NCBI GenBank assembly: GCA_020137815.1
Contig: CM035357.1
Coordinates: 310,001 to 374,000, forward strand
Reading direction: 5' to 3'
DNA length: 64,000 nt
Source: Hormiphora californensis
Lineage: Eukaryota > Ctenophora > Tentaculata > Cydippida > Pleurobrachiidae
The position numbers were made by a program, and so were the translations under genes. The notes under the pieces were generated by a model. It made no database searches. It saw nothing but the letters and a program-made list of their open reading frames with translations, and was not told where the DNA came from. How positions within the stretch are numbered: the first letter of the stretch is position 1; each line of letters begins with the position of its first letter. Below are positions 55,301-64,000 of this stretch, one piece after another.

Positions 55301-58300
55301 TTCCCCTGCAATTTAAACGATTTATATATTTGACACTAAACAAATTAAATATCCTCGCTCTATACGATTTATATATTTGACACTAAACAAATTAAACATT
55401 CCCGTTCTATAATAGAGGTGTGGTATATACCAACTACCACTGCCACCCACCTACCCACTAGCATTTAGATATAGAGTCCGCCTACCATGGCAACTACCAC
55501 TGCCACATACCCACTATAGCATCCTTTCTCCGTGGGAGTCGTGGGGGTTCAAGATAAATGGTTCGGACGTAGATATAAACCATTTATCCTGAACACCCCC
55601 GCGAGGGATTCCCTCCGTGGGATTCACGTGGAGGATGGATCTATAGAAGATAATTGTTTAGCTGTCTGGCGCCGCGACCCATCTGATCGCACTGAGAATC
55701 AAATGGGCTATGGCGCCGCCATACAGTTGTTTAGCAAGGCGGGTGAGAGTGAAGAGTCACGTGATATGAGTGATATGAGTCAGAACGGGGAAAAGTGGCG
55801 CTATTCAATCAAACCTTTTCCACCCCTCACTCAACAACTCTTTAAGAAGAAGCTTCTAGAAATAGCTTCTCCACCCCTCACTCAACAACACAATAAGAAG
55901 AATATGTTTGGTGTTCCTCGGACCTATCTCGATATATTTCCTGTCATTGTTTGGACAGCTGCATTTAAAGCACCTCGCATATGGGAATGAACATATACGA
56001 CCGGCTCTTTATTTTTGATAGGCTGAAAACTTGATAGGTTGATAGGAGGTATATTATAGAGCTCTCATAAACAGATAGGAGCTGTGCGAAGTGCGTCACA
56101 CAATTGTGGGCTAGGGAGGGGACCAGGATAAATGGTGCAGACCCCCCCCATGTGTTTAGTGGGCTAGGGAGGGGACCATGGTAAATGGTGCGGACCCCCC
56201 CCCCCCCTGCAGTACCATTGCTACCCCCTCCCCCCGATATAACTAATAACATGTGTTTACTGTTTAGTTTGTAACAATTTAATGATCCAACTCCCCTCCC
56301 AGATCCATGGAAAGTATGATAACTCGTCAATGAGAACGCTTGCCAAGGTGATCAACACAGTGGCTCCCAGATTCTATATCCCCTCCAAATCGCTGGCACT
56401 GGACCCTGCTGATGTCGTGGGGAATGCCTCGGACAGGTGCGATATATTAATTATTAATTAGTAATAATTAATTTTAATTAATTCATTTCGCGGAAGTTAT
56501 CAGTTCATATTCAATATATTCAGTGTTGACAACTAGAAAGATAATATCCTGCATCTCTAGATCTCAGACAGTCTAATCAAGTAAAACCACAACTTTGGGT
56601 GTGATAATATCACCGATATATTGACATATTTCCGAGCAAGATTGATATATACATCGCGATATATCGATCGATATATAGACCCCGCCGGCTCAAATAGACG
56701 CACGGCGCGCTCAAACAATTTGCACTGGTCTATTGGGCCGTGCACTGCCGTGAGTTTGTGTCTCGATAGACGCACGCCCTCTGACAGATTTGTGTAAAGA
56801 TCACAAAGAATCACTGGAAACACGATAAAATGACACAAGAGGGAGTGTGTGTTCAACCTACAACGCTCTCTGTCTAGATTTGGCGCCCGCCAGTCTGTTG
56901 CAACTGTTGCTCATGACCCACAATTAACTGTAATCTCTCTCTGCATTCCACGCTTTGAAACTGTTACAACGATTGTTACGAGTGTGTAGGAATGTAGAGA
57001 GGCACTCTGTAGCTTCATTTCTAACTGTTTGACCCGTTTTGTGTGAGCTCTCTCTGTGTCAACCACCTAATTTGTGCTTGTTTTGCTTCTAGGTGCCCGC
57101 CAGCGGGGTCTATAGAACACAACTCCCTCCCTTACGTGCAGATATACCTGTAAACCCCTCGCTGACGCTCGGGATTTACAGGGCTGTAACGCACGGGTCC
57201 CTTCGGGACCCGTGCATTACAGCTCAATAGACGCACTGCTCTGCAGTGCGTCTATTGAATAGATGCCCGCGCGGGAGGGAGTTATGTACTATATAACATT
57301 CCACTCAGCCTGTTACGAACTGGCTCGGATTTCTTAGTTAAGGCTATAAGCATACTGATCGTGATGATCATAATCAGGTCAGTGTGCGGACGTTTTGATG
57401 GTCACCATCAAAGGAGCGCACACACTGATGGTTATCATCATGATGGAGGCTTGATGCATCATGATGTTCTCAAACCATAGTCTGTTCACGTTTGATCATC
57501 ATAAACCATAGTGTGCGCACGTTTGATCATCATTAACCATGCTCAACTTGCTGTAACTTGCCTGTTGATCATGATCATCATGACCAGTGTGCTCAGCATG
57601 ATGATGCTATCTCCCCCTTGCCTAGTCGCGCGCTCTGAGAGGCTGTTGCATATCATGTGACCTGTACAACAGCCTCTCAGTGCGCGCGAATTCGTACCAC
57701 GTGGTACATATCACATGACTACAGTGCAGCCCTCCATAAGAATAAGATCAGAACGTGCGCACACTAGGTGTTGATGATCATCATCCAACTTAAGAGACGG
57801 CTCCAGGGCCAGCTCTTACGTGATGATCATAATGTTCCGCACACTGCAGTTTTTTGCAGATGATGATGATCAAAACCATGAGCACACTTCATCTTTTTAA
57901 CTGATTATGATCATCACGATCAGTATGCTTATAGCCAGGAACCGACCGAATCAGGAAATACTGGCCCCTGATTGGCTGATAACCAGTCACGTGACCTAAA
58001 TAACGAGTTCTGATTGGTTGTTTACTTGTTTCGGTCGGTTCCTGTCTGGCGCCGCGACCCATCTGAGAATCAAATGGGGTATGGCGCCGCTCATACAGGT
58101 CGGTTCCTGCTTATAGCCTAAGGAGTAATTTTCAAAAATTTTCAAAAATATAGATCGAGATATATTGAGCTCCCAATCTCACATACGCTGTTGAATTGAG
58201 TAATTGGGGATTGAGCTCATAACAACACAAGACGCGTTTAATGAAACATGGGTACAAACTAATCCCCCTCCACTGATTTGAGTCCCCCTCCACACCCAGG

Positions 58301-58770
58301 AATTCGTATGTGAGTGATCCGTTGGTGTGGCACTATGGTACTCGGGCAGGCAGTGCTGTTGCAATGTTGGCAGCAATGAAGGAGGCAGAGGTGAAACTCC
58401 AGGATCTTTCTGTTAGGTGTTTTGTTCAACACGGCACTCACGATCTGGTAAGAGACATGTTTGGGGAGATTATATGTTTGGGGAGATGTGAAGTCCCACT
58501 TTCACTTTGAAAACCCTGGGGGCCAGCTGAACACCTCTAATTTTGTCCAGTTGAGTCATCATTCCCTGACCTTCTGATCTCCAAGTTTATAACATCCCCT
58601 CCTTTCACTAGGTGTGTGATCCTGCAGGAGTGTACCCATTTAGAGATATCCCAGAGACAGCCACCCTGAAACTTTATGAAGGAGCAAAACATGCCCTACT
58701 GATGGACGAGGCACCCATTAAAGAACTAGTTATAACAGACTGTATCGAGTTTTTGAAAAGTGTGAAATGA
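50015..58770 (+). CDS. MGLL: Monoglyceride lipase (alpha/beta hydrolase)
   Basis: Six exons: 50015-50086, 53183-53381, 54512-54720, 56303-56436, 58300-58447, 58612-58770. The product is 306 aa (vertebrate MGLL is about 303). YILHGFGEHSDRYEGFS carries the HG oxyanion motif, followed by HDHIGHGMSDGERV. FGHSMGGLIAL holds the nucleophile Ser. GTHDLVCDP holds the catalytic Asp and the neighbouring Cys known in MGLL, and YEGAKHALL holds the catalytic His. A cap region (YDNSSMRTLAKVINTVAP) lies between. It should hydrolyse monoacylglycerols, in animals including 2-arachidonoylglycerol. Exon 1 is joined by phase only; a second plausible start is the ATG at 53177 directly before the exon 2 acceptor. 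Introns 1, 3 and 4 carry most of the small MITEs. Confidence 0.9.
50381..50403. mobile_element. Family E 23-bp inverted-repeat element, 8-bp TSD
   Basis: CTGTCAGGCTAGTGCTCTGACAG flanked by CAGACAAC on both sides (50373-50380 and 50404-50411). Confidence 0.65.
50783..50804. repeat. Family E 23-bp repeat, inverted copy
   Basis: ggtcagagcattggcctgacag, the reverse of the family consensus with one end base changed; no target duplication visible. Confidence 0.55.
50905..51410 (+). repeat. G-rich minisatellite
   Basis: Five to six units of about 90-110 bp, each with taataatacaaccatctaac, G runs of 6-13 around ggactgg and cctcagctgacattctg. Units differ by one or two extra ggggcccat segments. The G runs could form quadruplexes on the + strand. 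Confidence 0.95.
51707..51822. mobile_element. Family B MITE, 116 bp, with CCAAT and CACGTG boxes
   Basis: TIRs CAGGAACCGACCGAA and its inverse. Flanks GACTGGAA (51699-51706) and GACTGAAA (51823-51830) match at 7 of 8 positions. The interior has CTGATTGGCT, GTCACGTGAC and CTGATTGGTT in that order. Confidence 0.85.
51917..52219. repeat. Tandem repeat with embedded family E copies
   Basis: Repeats of aactttcaaccatttagtttga separated by family E 23-bp elements at 52005-52027, 52084-52106 and 52197-52219 and by a half copy near 52161. It lies in intron 1 of the lipase gene. Confidence 0.8.
52220..53182 (+). other. Remainder of lipase intron 1
   Basis: A (CT)n tract lies at about 52327-52353, with further CT-rich repeats near 52560-52660. 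I see no gene. Confidence 0.5.
53455..53477. repeat. Family E 23-bp repeat, diverged end
   Basis: CTGTCAGGCCAATGCTCTGAC followed by cacag; it lies ~75 bp into intron 2 of the lipase gene. Confidence 0.5.
54319..54408. mobile_element. Family D MITE, 90 bp, 9-bp TSD
   Basis: TTGGTGACATTGACACC at the left and its inverse at the right. Flanked by CTCACCACC at 54310-54318 and 54409-54417. Nine-base duplications are typical of Mutator-like elements. Confidence 0.85.
54445..54511 (+). repeat. Degenerate copy of lipase exon 3 start
   Basis: cctgcag|gacacgacatgggtgatgg resembles the real acceptor and exon start (cccag|gtcatggtatgagtgatgg) located ~60 bp downstream, both followed by gagagagggt. Confidence 0.6.
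54648..54914 (+). repeat. Three tandem copies of lipase exon 3 end and donor
   Basis: Units of 92 and 95 bp starting at aattgcacttcattg and ending ccctgtttgaag|gta. The first is the real exon end (54720). The next two lie in intron 3 and still encode an intact-looking segment ending SSPCLK, but the frame stops if read through. G runs separate the copies. Confidence 0.92.
54915..56302 (+). other. Remainder of lipase intron 3
   Basis: No gene accepted. It contains poly-G tracts near 55000 and 56195, two ~36-bp tandem copies of ccccttgttgagtctcaccc, a hairpin of gggggttcaagataaatggt and its inverse (55546-55605), and one family C element. A ~150-codon open frame at 55532-55990 runs through these repeats. 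Confidence 0.5.
55662..55726. mobile_element. Family C mini-MITE, 65 bp, 8-bp TSD
   Basis: CTGTCTGGCGCCGCGACCC ... gcgccgccatacag, flanked by TTGTTTAG at 55654-55661 and 55727-55734. Confidence 0.88.
57113..57292. mobile_element. Inverted-repeat element in lipase intron 4
   Basis: Ends acacaactccctccc and its inverse gggagggagttatgt. Internal hairpins include acgggtcccttcgggacccgt and agacgcactgctctgcagtgcgtct. No clear target duplication. Sequence at 56660-56760 shares related pieces. Confidence 0.55.
57936..58109. mobile_element. Family B MITE inserted in family A end
   Basis: CAGGAACCGACCGAA ... GGTTCCTG flanked by CTTATAGC at 57928-57935 and 58110-58117. Like the 51707 copy it has ATTGG, GTCACGTGAC and ATTGG. 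It is enlarged by a family C insertion at 58042-58098. Confidence 0.88.
58042..58098. mobile_element. Family C mini-MITE inserted in family B end, 57 bp
   Basis: CTGTCTGGCGCCGCG ... gcgccgctcatacag flanked by GTCGGTTC at 58034-58041 and 58099-58106. The uninterrupted site exists in the copy at 51811-51820. Confidence 0.9.
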
Positions 58771-59770
58771 GATATGGAAAGATTCCTTCTTTTTTTAATA
58801 GAAATATTTAAAGGCATGCATGTGAGAGCTAAGAAATGTAGGATATCAAAGATGGATATTTTCATTTAGTTCATTTTTTAGCTTTGTGAGACAGGGTTTT
58901 TTTAAAGCGATTTATGTTTTAGTTTAAACACCTGTGCGACCAAGAACGAAATAATTACTTTATATAAGAGCGAGAATGAAATACTGAGCCGAGGTTAGCC
59001 GTTTATGAAATTGAAAGTGAGAAAGAACACTGTTTCTAAGAATTCTAAAATTTTCGGCCCCTGTTCTCTTTCACTGTAAAGATGCATTGTTTTTGTGTTT
59101 TGAATCTTAGTTATATGATTAGTTATAAGATTTTATTAAGGTGTATTATTAGCTAAATGTTTGTTCTGGAGAGAGATTATAGATGTATATGTTTATTCAG
59201 TTCACCACCCGTAATTTGCGTGTTTCAATTTGATGCTTTCTGAGCAATGCAACTGTCTATGGCGGAAAATAGACGTACTGAACTACGCTGTCTGTCCTTC
59301 GCTCACACGGGGCCAATTCAGCTTTGCCCTGGACCGGTGTGACTGTGAGAGCGAACAGACTGGGATCTGGGCCCAGCTGGGTTTCCATGGGAATTCGTCA
59401 TCGTGCGCGCAACGCCGCAACATGTGTACAATGTACAATGTATTGGCGCGCGATGAACTGTATAGACAATTAGTTCCGCGCGTTCCAAACAAGTCGTGTG
59501 TGTGTAGCACAATTTGTGTGACAATATGTATTGCATTTTCTGTTCCCCATATGAAGATGGGAACATCCAAAGCACATAGATCGATTGAGTTACACTTTTT
59601 TGTATCCCTATTCGAGTATTCGACCTTCTACGAAGAGATTGTTTGTTTGTTTGTTTGTCACTAAACCATGGGATACGCTCCGGCTCAGCAAACCTCCATA
59701 TTGGGCACGTCGCGCCCTCTTTTTTCGCGCGCGATTTTTCGCGAAACCCTCACACCCTGCGGAGGGGCTG
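58771..59770. other. Lipase 3' flank
   Basis: AT-rich likely 3' UTR, then sequence without a convincing gene. The short open frames near 59230-59660 show no recognisable domain. Confidence 0.4.
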
Positions 59771-59778
59771 CTTCGCAG

Positions 59779-60477
59779 GGTAAGCGGTAAATGTTAACCA
59801 GATCTGAGAGAAAACGTACGTGCAAAGCCACGTTTTTGTCCATTTCTTGACCAATTTGCAAAATCTTGGGCGCGTTGGAAAGAGGACAGTGAGCTCTTTC
59901 AAATGAGCCCAATAAAACTAAAATCGGCGCAAAATGCACGGCGTCATGGCGCAAAATACGCGTTTTCGCCACCACGCCCCCCATAAAAAAGTCGCTTGGC
60001 AAATTCCCTCGTCGCTCGGCAATTGGTTCGGCAACAACAGGTGGTTTGCCGAGCCAGTCGCTCGGCTAATCAAGGAAGTCTCCGTGATTTCACCGCGTTC
60101 TTACAGAAAAAGCACATTTTTTCAGCACTTTGTATTTTTCAGCAGGAGATTTTGAAAAAAAGTGCTGAAAAAATGTACTTTTTCTGTAAGAACGCGGTGA
60201 AAACACGGCGACTTCCTTGATTAGCCGAGCGACTGGCTCGGCAAACCACCTGTTGTTGCCGAACCAATTGCCGAGCGACGAGGGAATTTGCCAAGCGACT
60301 TTTTTATGGGGGGCCGCGCAATTTGCGCCAATTTTCATTTTCTTGAGCTCATTTGAGAGATCTCAATGTCCTCTTTCCAATGAGCCAAAGATTTTGCAAA
60401 TTGGTCAAGAAATGGCTGAGTTATGGACAAAAACGTGCGAAATTCTCACAGATCTGGTTAACATTTACCGCTTACCG
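59779..60477. mobile_element. Near-complete 699-bp snap-back element
   Basis: Almost the entire element is one inverted repeat around a centre near 60140. Inner arms of about 145 bp are nearly identical; outer arms are more diverged. Ends GGTAAGCGGTAAATG and inverse. CTTCGCAG is directly repeated at 59771-59778 and 60478-60485, an 8-bp target duplication. Confidence 0.85.
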
Positions 60478-60485
60478 CTTCGCAG

Positions 60486-61869
60486 CCAAACCTCCATACC
60501 AACCCGGGTATGTGGTAACTATGGCGCTGAGTCCTTTTCTCTCCCCAGCTGGGAGAGAAAGAGACGCATGGTTTAAATTTCTGGAACATTTGAGAGGATC
60601 TTGGTCCGTTAGGTAACGTTTTGCCTTTGAGATTGTCTTGACTCTTGGTCGGGTAGGTAACATTTTGCCTTTGGAAGGGTCTTGGTCTTGAAAATAGGTC
60701 TACGAAGAGATAGAATAGAAGAAACACAGCAGGTACCTAGTATTAAGACGAACAAGTTATTGACAAGGTGTTCATCTTGTACTCAGTTTTACTTTTACGG
60801 TTTGATTTGTCACTCGAGACTTCGAGAGAAACGGGCTCGAAAGAAAATGGTACTCCTGAGATTGAGAAAAGGGGCAAGGTTTCCGAGAAACACAGCGTCG
60901 TGGGATCCGATCCATGACAAATTGTAGGCAAATTTCAAGTGCTGTTCCCTAAACTTATTTGGTCTACTATATAAGACTCTATAGTCCTCAATTCTCAAAG
61001 GGTTAAAGTCGGCCGATAAATGCCGAGCATATTTGTTGAGTATAATACTCAACAAGAGCATATATAAATTCAAAATGAGCCTCAATAGACAATCCATTTC
61101 AATTCTATCAATTCATTTCAGTTCTCTCAATTCATTGATGGTTCATTTTCTTTAGAAACACCTTATAAATTGTACGACATTCTCATTATAAAACTCAATC
61201 ACATTTTAGTTACCTAGGTAGTTTCATGGTCCGTTTTAGCGTGCCCTGATCCGCCCTATGCTTAGCCTGCCCTATAATTCGTAGAGTAGTAAAATCATTT
61301 ACTTCCCGTAGCACTATAACATATTAAACCATTTATCGAATATGATATGGGGCTGACAGTTAGAGAGTCTCCTGAGACTTATTATACTTAAAGAATGTTC
61401 TAAATGAAGTTGGGTGACTTCCCCGTGCGTATAACTCGTTGATTGGATATATCTGATAGTACACGTGGATCAATAGAATGATTAATTCAATGAAGATATT
61501 AGTGATAACCTCGCTGTCTTGTCATGGAGGACATTTCTAATGAACAGGGGTAAACTGGTATTATCTGGAATTGCATTAAATATTAATTGTACAGGGGTAA
61601 TATAGCTACTCCTGGACGTACCCCACTTAATTTTAAATGTCCTCTAGTATAGGGTCGTCCTCTATAATAATAGGGCCGGGGCCGTGTTTAAGTGGTACGT
61701 CTCTCTATCTGAATATATCCTCTAAATTATATGAGCTGTGTATAATGGATAACACGGATCCAACTGTACTCGATTATCTAAAAGTTATATGGAGGGCGAT
61801 CTATATCATCCTATATTTAGTTATATTGCTTTAGCGATTGGTATATCAATAAACCAATAACTTCAAGTG
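60486..61869. other. Intergenic region without recognised gene
   Basis: It contains a small duplicated block (ggtaacgttttgcctttg and ggtaacattttgcctttg, 60613-60675) and a ttgttgagtat palindrome near 61033-61056. Otherwise I see nothing. Confidence 0.4.
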
Positions 61870-61940
61870 CTCAACAGTCAACTCATTCGAAGAAGCATCC
61901 ACTTAGTGGATATGCTTCTTCGAATGATTTGACTGTTGAG
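61870..61940. repeat. 71-bp hairpin
   Basis: CTCAACAGTCAACTCATTCG ... cgaatgatttgactgttgag: arms of about 31 bp with few mismatches around a short ccacttagtgg centre. Confidence 0.75.
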
Positions 61941-62052
61941 TATAACAGTTGTAAAACTGGTTACGATAGTAACCATTTACGATCGCTTGGAGGGGTAATT
62001 TTATTACCAAACTATCCAATAGTTGATCAGTTATTGAGTTTAAATGGATCTT

Positions 62053-62113
62053 TTGGTGACATCTGGCTCGACCCCCGCTCAATCTCGGTCGCGCCAGGTG
62101 TCTATGTCACCAA
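62053..62113. mobile_element. Family D MITE, short diverged copy
   Basis: TTGGTGACATCTGGC at the left, ggtgtctatgtcaccaa at the right, with no matching 9-bp flanks. Confidence 0.6.
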
Positions 62114-62834
62114 CACCACCTTCATATATCGATGAATAAGGCCAAATTGGATTGTTCATACAAAGTGTCATCAGCTGCGACCGATCATAATGGCCAAATA
62201 GTTGGTCCATAAAAGTAATAATTAGTACAAAGAACTCAGTACATTTATTTGGCAGCAATCTATTAATACCCGCTGAGAGATTTATCAGTATTGTCTATCA
62301 TGTGTCCCACAATCTATATCATTTGATAATGTCTTATCTATATATCACTCCTCCGTGCTGCACTGCTTGTGTTCATGGGGCATCCACCAATAGGAGAGCT
62401 TCTACCCATATCTATAGTATTTACTGAGAGCTTCATCTGACCCATATTCTACTAGATATAATGGGATGGGATACAGCTAGATATTATCTAGTATATCTAT
62501 TAAACTGCTCTGTGCTGCTCCGTCACATCACACATATTATATCTAGTATATCTATAATATTGAACTGCTCTGTGCTGCTCCAGTGCTCCAATCTCCGTCA
62601 CATCACACTGCATGATGATCCTGTTGTCTTGGTGTCTTCACATGCCAGACAGGGCCAACACACCACTGGCTCATCGTCCCCTCCTGCTGTTGCCTGGGGG
62701 ATGATTGTTTTTTGTTAAACATAATGGGATAAGTATATGGTAGCTGGATGGAAATATCATATGCTACTAAATTCTAATTAAGTCTCTTCAGAATCAGCCT
62801 CATTTTAGACTAAAATTCAGGTGATGCAGACCAC

Positions 62835-62952
62835 TTGGTGACATAGACACCGTGCGCGACCAAGATTGAGCTCACACACATATGATCGAGCTCGATCTCG
62901 GTCGCTGCGTGACCTCGATCTCGCACGCACTTATAGGTGTCAATGTCACCAA
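62835..62952. mobile_element. Family D MITE, 118 bp, 9-bp TSD
   Basis: TTGGTGACATAGACACC ... ggtgtcaatgtcaccaa flanked by GCAGACCAC at 62826-62834 and 62953-62961. Confidence 0.88.
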
Positions 62953-62961
62953 GCAGACCAC

Positions 62962-64000
62962 TAGGAAGGTTTTTAAGAAAACTCTGAGAAAAGTACCTCT
63001 GAAGTATAACTCTCGTTTTTCCAAATGTAAATCACACAATTCAGAGAGACCCCAACAAAACAAGAAACCCCTAATTTGTTTAATTTCTCAATAACGAGAA
63101 AGCTTCTTATTTTGTGGATTGCTTAGGTTGTGGTTTCTTAGAAAAACGCTTCTCATTTAAAAGGTTCTTGAGGTATGGGAGCTTCATTCTTGACTATATT
63201 AATTAATGATAGTGGTTAAGTACAGCCTAGCCCTAGACACTACTCGGAAATAACCCGTACTTTTTTGTAAGTTACTCAACCATCTACAGTGAATTCACTG
63301 TATTGACGAACTTTTCTGAAATTCTCAGTAGATAAAATGAAGAGAGAAATTTGTTTTCTACTGACGAATATTTTTTCTACTGACAAACTTTTCTGCACTT
63401 TAATATAGTCTGGTCTAGACCTGTCAGGCCGATGCTCTGACAGGTCTAGACCTTTTTAGGGAAAGCCAAGGCATAACCAGTTCAAATATGTACAGCTATA
63501 GACCAACCCTTCAAGAAAAATTGCAATATTTTTCAATATAGGAAGTCAGATAGACACGTAGCTAGCTGCTTTAGAATTTCATATTGTCAGATAGATATTT
63601 AGGTAGACAGTAAAGTAAATAATCAGAGTGCTAGACAGACAGATGGTGCAATTTTCTATCAAGAACCGCTCTTCCTCATTTAAAGAGAAACAACGATTTT
63701 GCAGTACTAATATTCAATTAAGAACAGGAGCTTTCGACTGATCTATGTCAGACGTCTTCAGCTATAACAACAATGAAAATGAAAGTGTTTATGTAGTGGA
63801 GAAGAGGATATGGGATCCGGGGAGGGGAGGAGAGAGGAAGGGATGAGATCCGAGAAGGAAGATGCGATCCGAGAGGAGGGGATGGGGGAGGTGATCCACG
63901 GGAAGGGAGAAGAGGTGATCCGAGCTGAAGAGAATTAGGAAACAGGTTTGGGAGATCTAGGTTTGATGGAGATGCCAGCAGGACGGGGTTTGAAGGAGTT
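62962..64000. other. Terminal intergenic region
   Basis: No recognised gene. It holds a family E element at 63421-63443 and a purine-rich GGGGAGG tract from about 63800. Confidence 0.4.
63421..63443. mobile_element. Family E 23-bp inverted-repeat element, 8-bp TSD
   Basis: CTGTCAGGCCGATGCTCTGACAG flanked by GTCTAGAC at 63413-63420 and 63444-63451. GTCTAGAC is itself palindromic, so part of this symmetry may be accidental. Confidence 0.6.

Larger units (their letters stand above)
57342..58118. mobile_element. Family A MITE with TAA duplication, hosting nested insertions
   Basis: The left end GGCTATAAGCATACTGATCG has its inverse at about 57899-57935, resuming at 58110-58118 after an insertion. 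Flanked by TAA (57339-57341 and 58119-58121), as for PIF/Harbinger elements. The interior is a long series of atgatgatcat-type palindromes. Confidence 0.75.

Noticed and set aside
55532-55990. 152-codon open frame in lipase intron 3
   Set aside because: It runs through a hairpin, a family C MITE and duplicated sequence, with no recognisable domain.
59934-60576. Several open frames on both strands
   Set aside because: They lie inside the snap-back element; the two strands give related peptides because the arms are inverted copies.
63973-64000. Further CaaX-family first exon starting MPAGRG at the window end
   Set aside because: It resembles MPPAGRGG of gene A, but only a few residues are comparable and the window ends before any splice site or CaaX exon could be seen.

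Overview
This is a gene-poor, repeat-rich stretch of an intron-rich animal genome, probably an invertebrate and possibly a non-bilaterian. The evidence is metazoan-type genes split by many short GT-AG introns, a very dense load of small inverted-repeat elements, and one full-length LINE. I cannot name the species from sequence alone.

Layout. 0.17-2.04 kb (+): tiny spliced genes encoding 33-64 residue CaaX-terminated proteins of no family I recognise. 2.54-8.19 kb (-): a receptor-type guanylyl cyclase in 14 exons, 783 aa, with a NIT-like sensor between two membrane segments. 9.1-10.0 kb: a TA-flanked MITE. 10.90-13.80 kb (+): a 12-TM transporter, 8 exons, 462 aa, possibly equilibrative nucleoside transporter-like, followed by a minisatellite built from its own last codons. 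15.94-29.05 kb (+): an SLC38-like amino acid transporter, 13 exons including a candidate 12-nt microexon, 521 aa, whose introns hold a 3.9-kb TIR element, minisatellites and several MITEs. 30.10-35.62 kb (-): an intact two-ORF LINE with a 10-bp target duplication. 36.26-39.51 kb (+): OXA1L-like and SON-like (G-patch plus dsRBD) genes, intronless or nearly so, 188 bp apart. 39.9-41.7 kb: nested foldback elements. 42.11-45.31 kb (+): DCP1, 9 exons, 435 aa. 50.02-58.77 kb (+): a monoglyceride lipase, 6 exons, 306 aa. 58.8-64 kb: no recognised gene, but snap-back and hairpin elements.

Three patterns cut across the genes. First, most genes carry tandem duplications that begin at a splice junction, a start region or the stop codon and copy a piece of exon with its splice site into the neighbouring intron or flank. 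Second, most start codons have a pyrimidine-YAG acceptor-like sequence 1 to about 30 nt upstream, as expected for spliced-leader acceptors or 5'-UTR introns. Third, there are several families of minute inverted-repeat elements with visible target-site duplications, down to 23 bp, and one family carries conserved CCAAT and CACGTG boxes.

Exon models were built by hand from splice consensus and frame continuity. Every multi-exon model listed sums to a multiple of three with consistent phases. Family assignments rest on recognised motifs, not on a database search.
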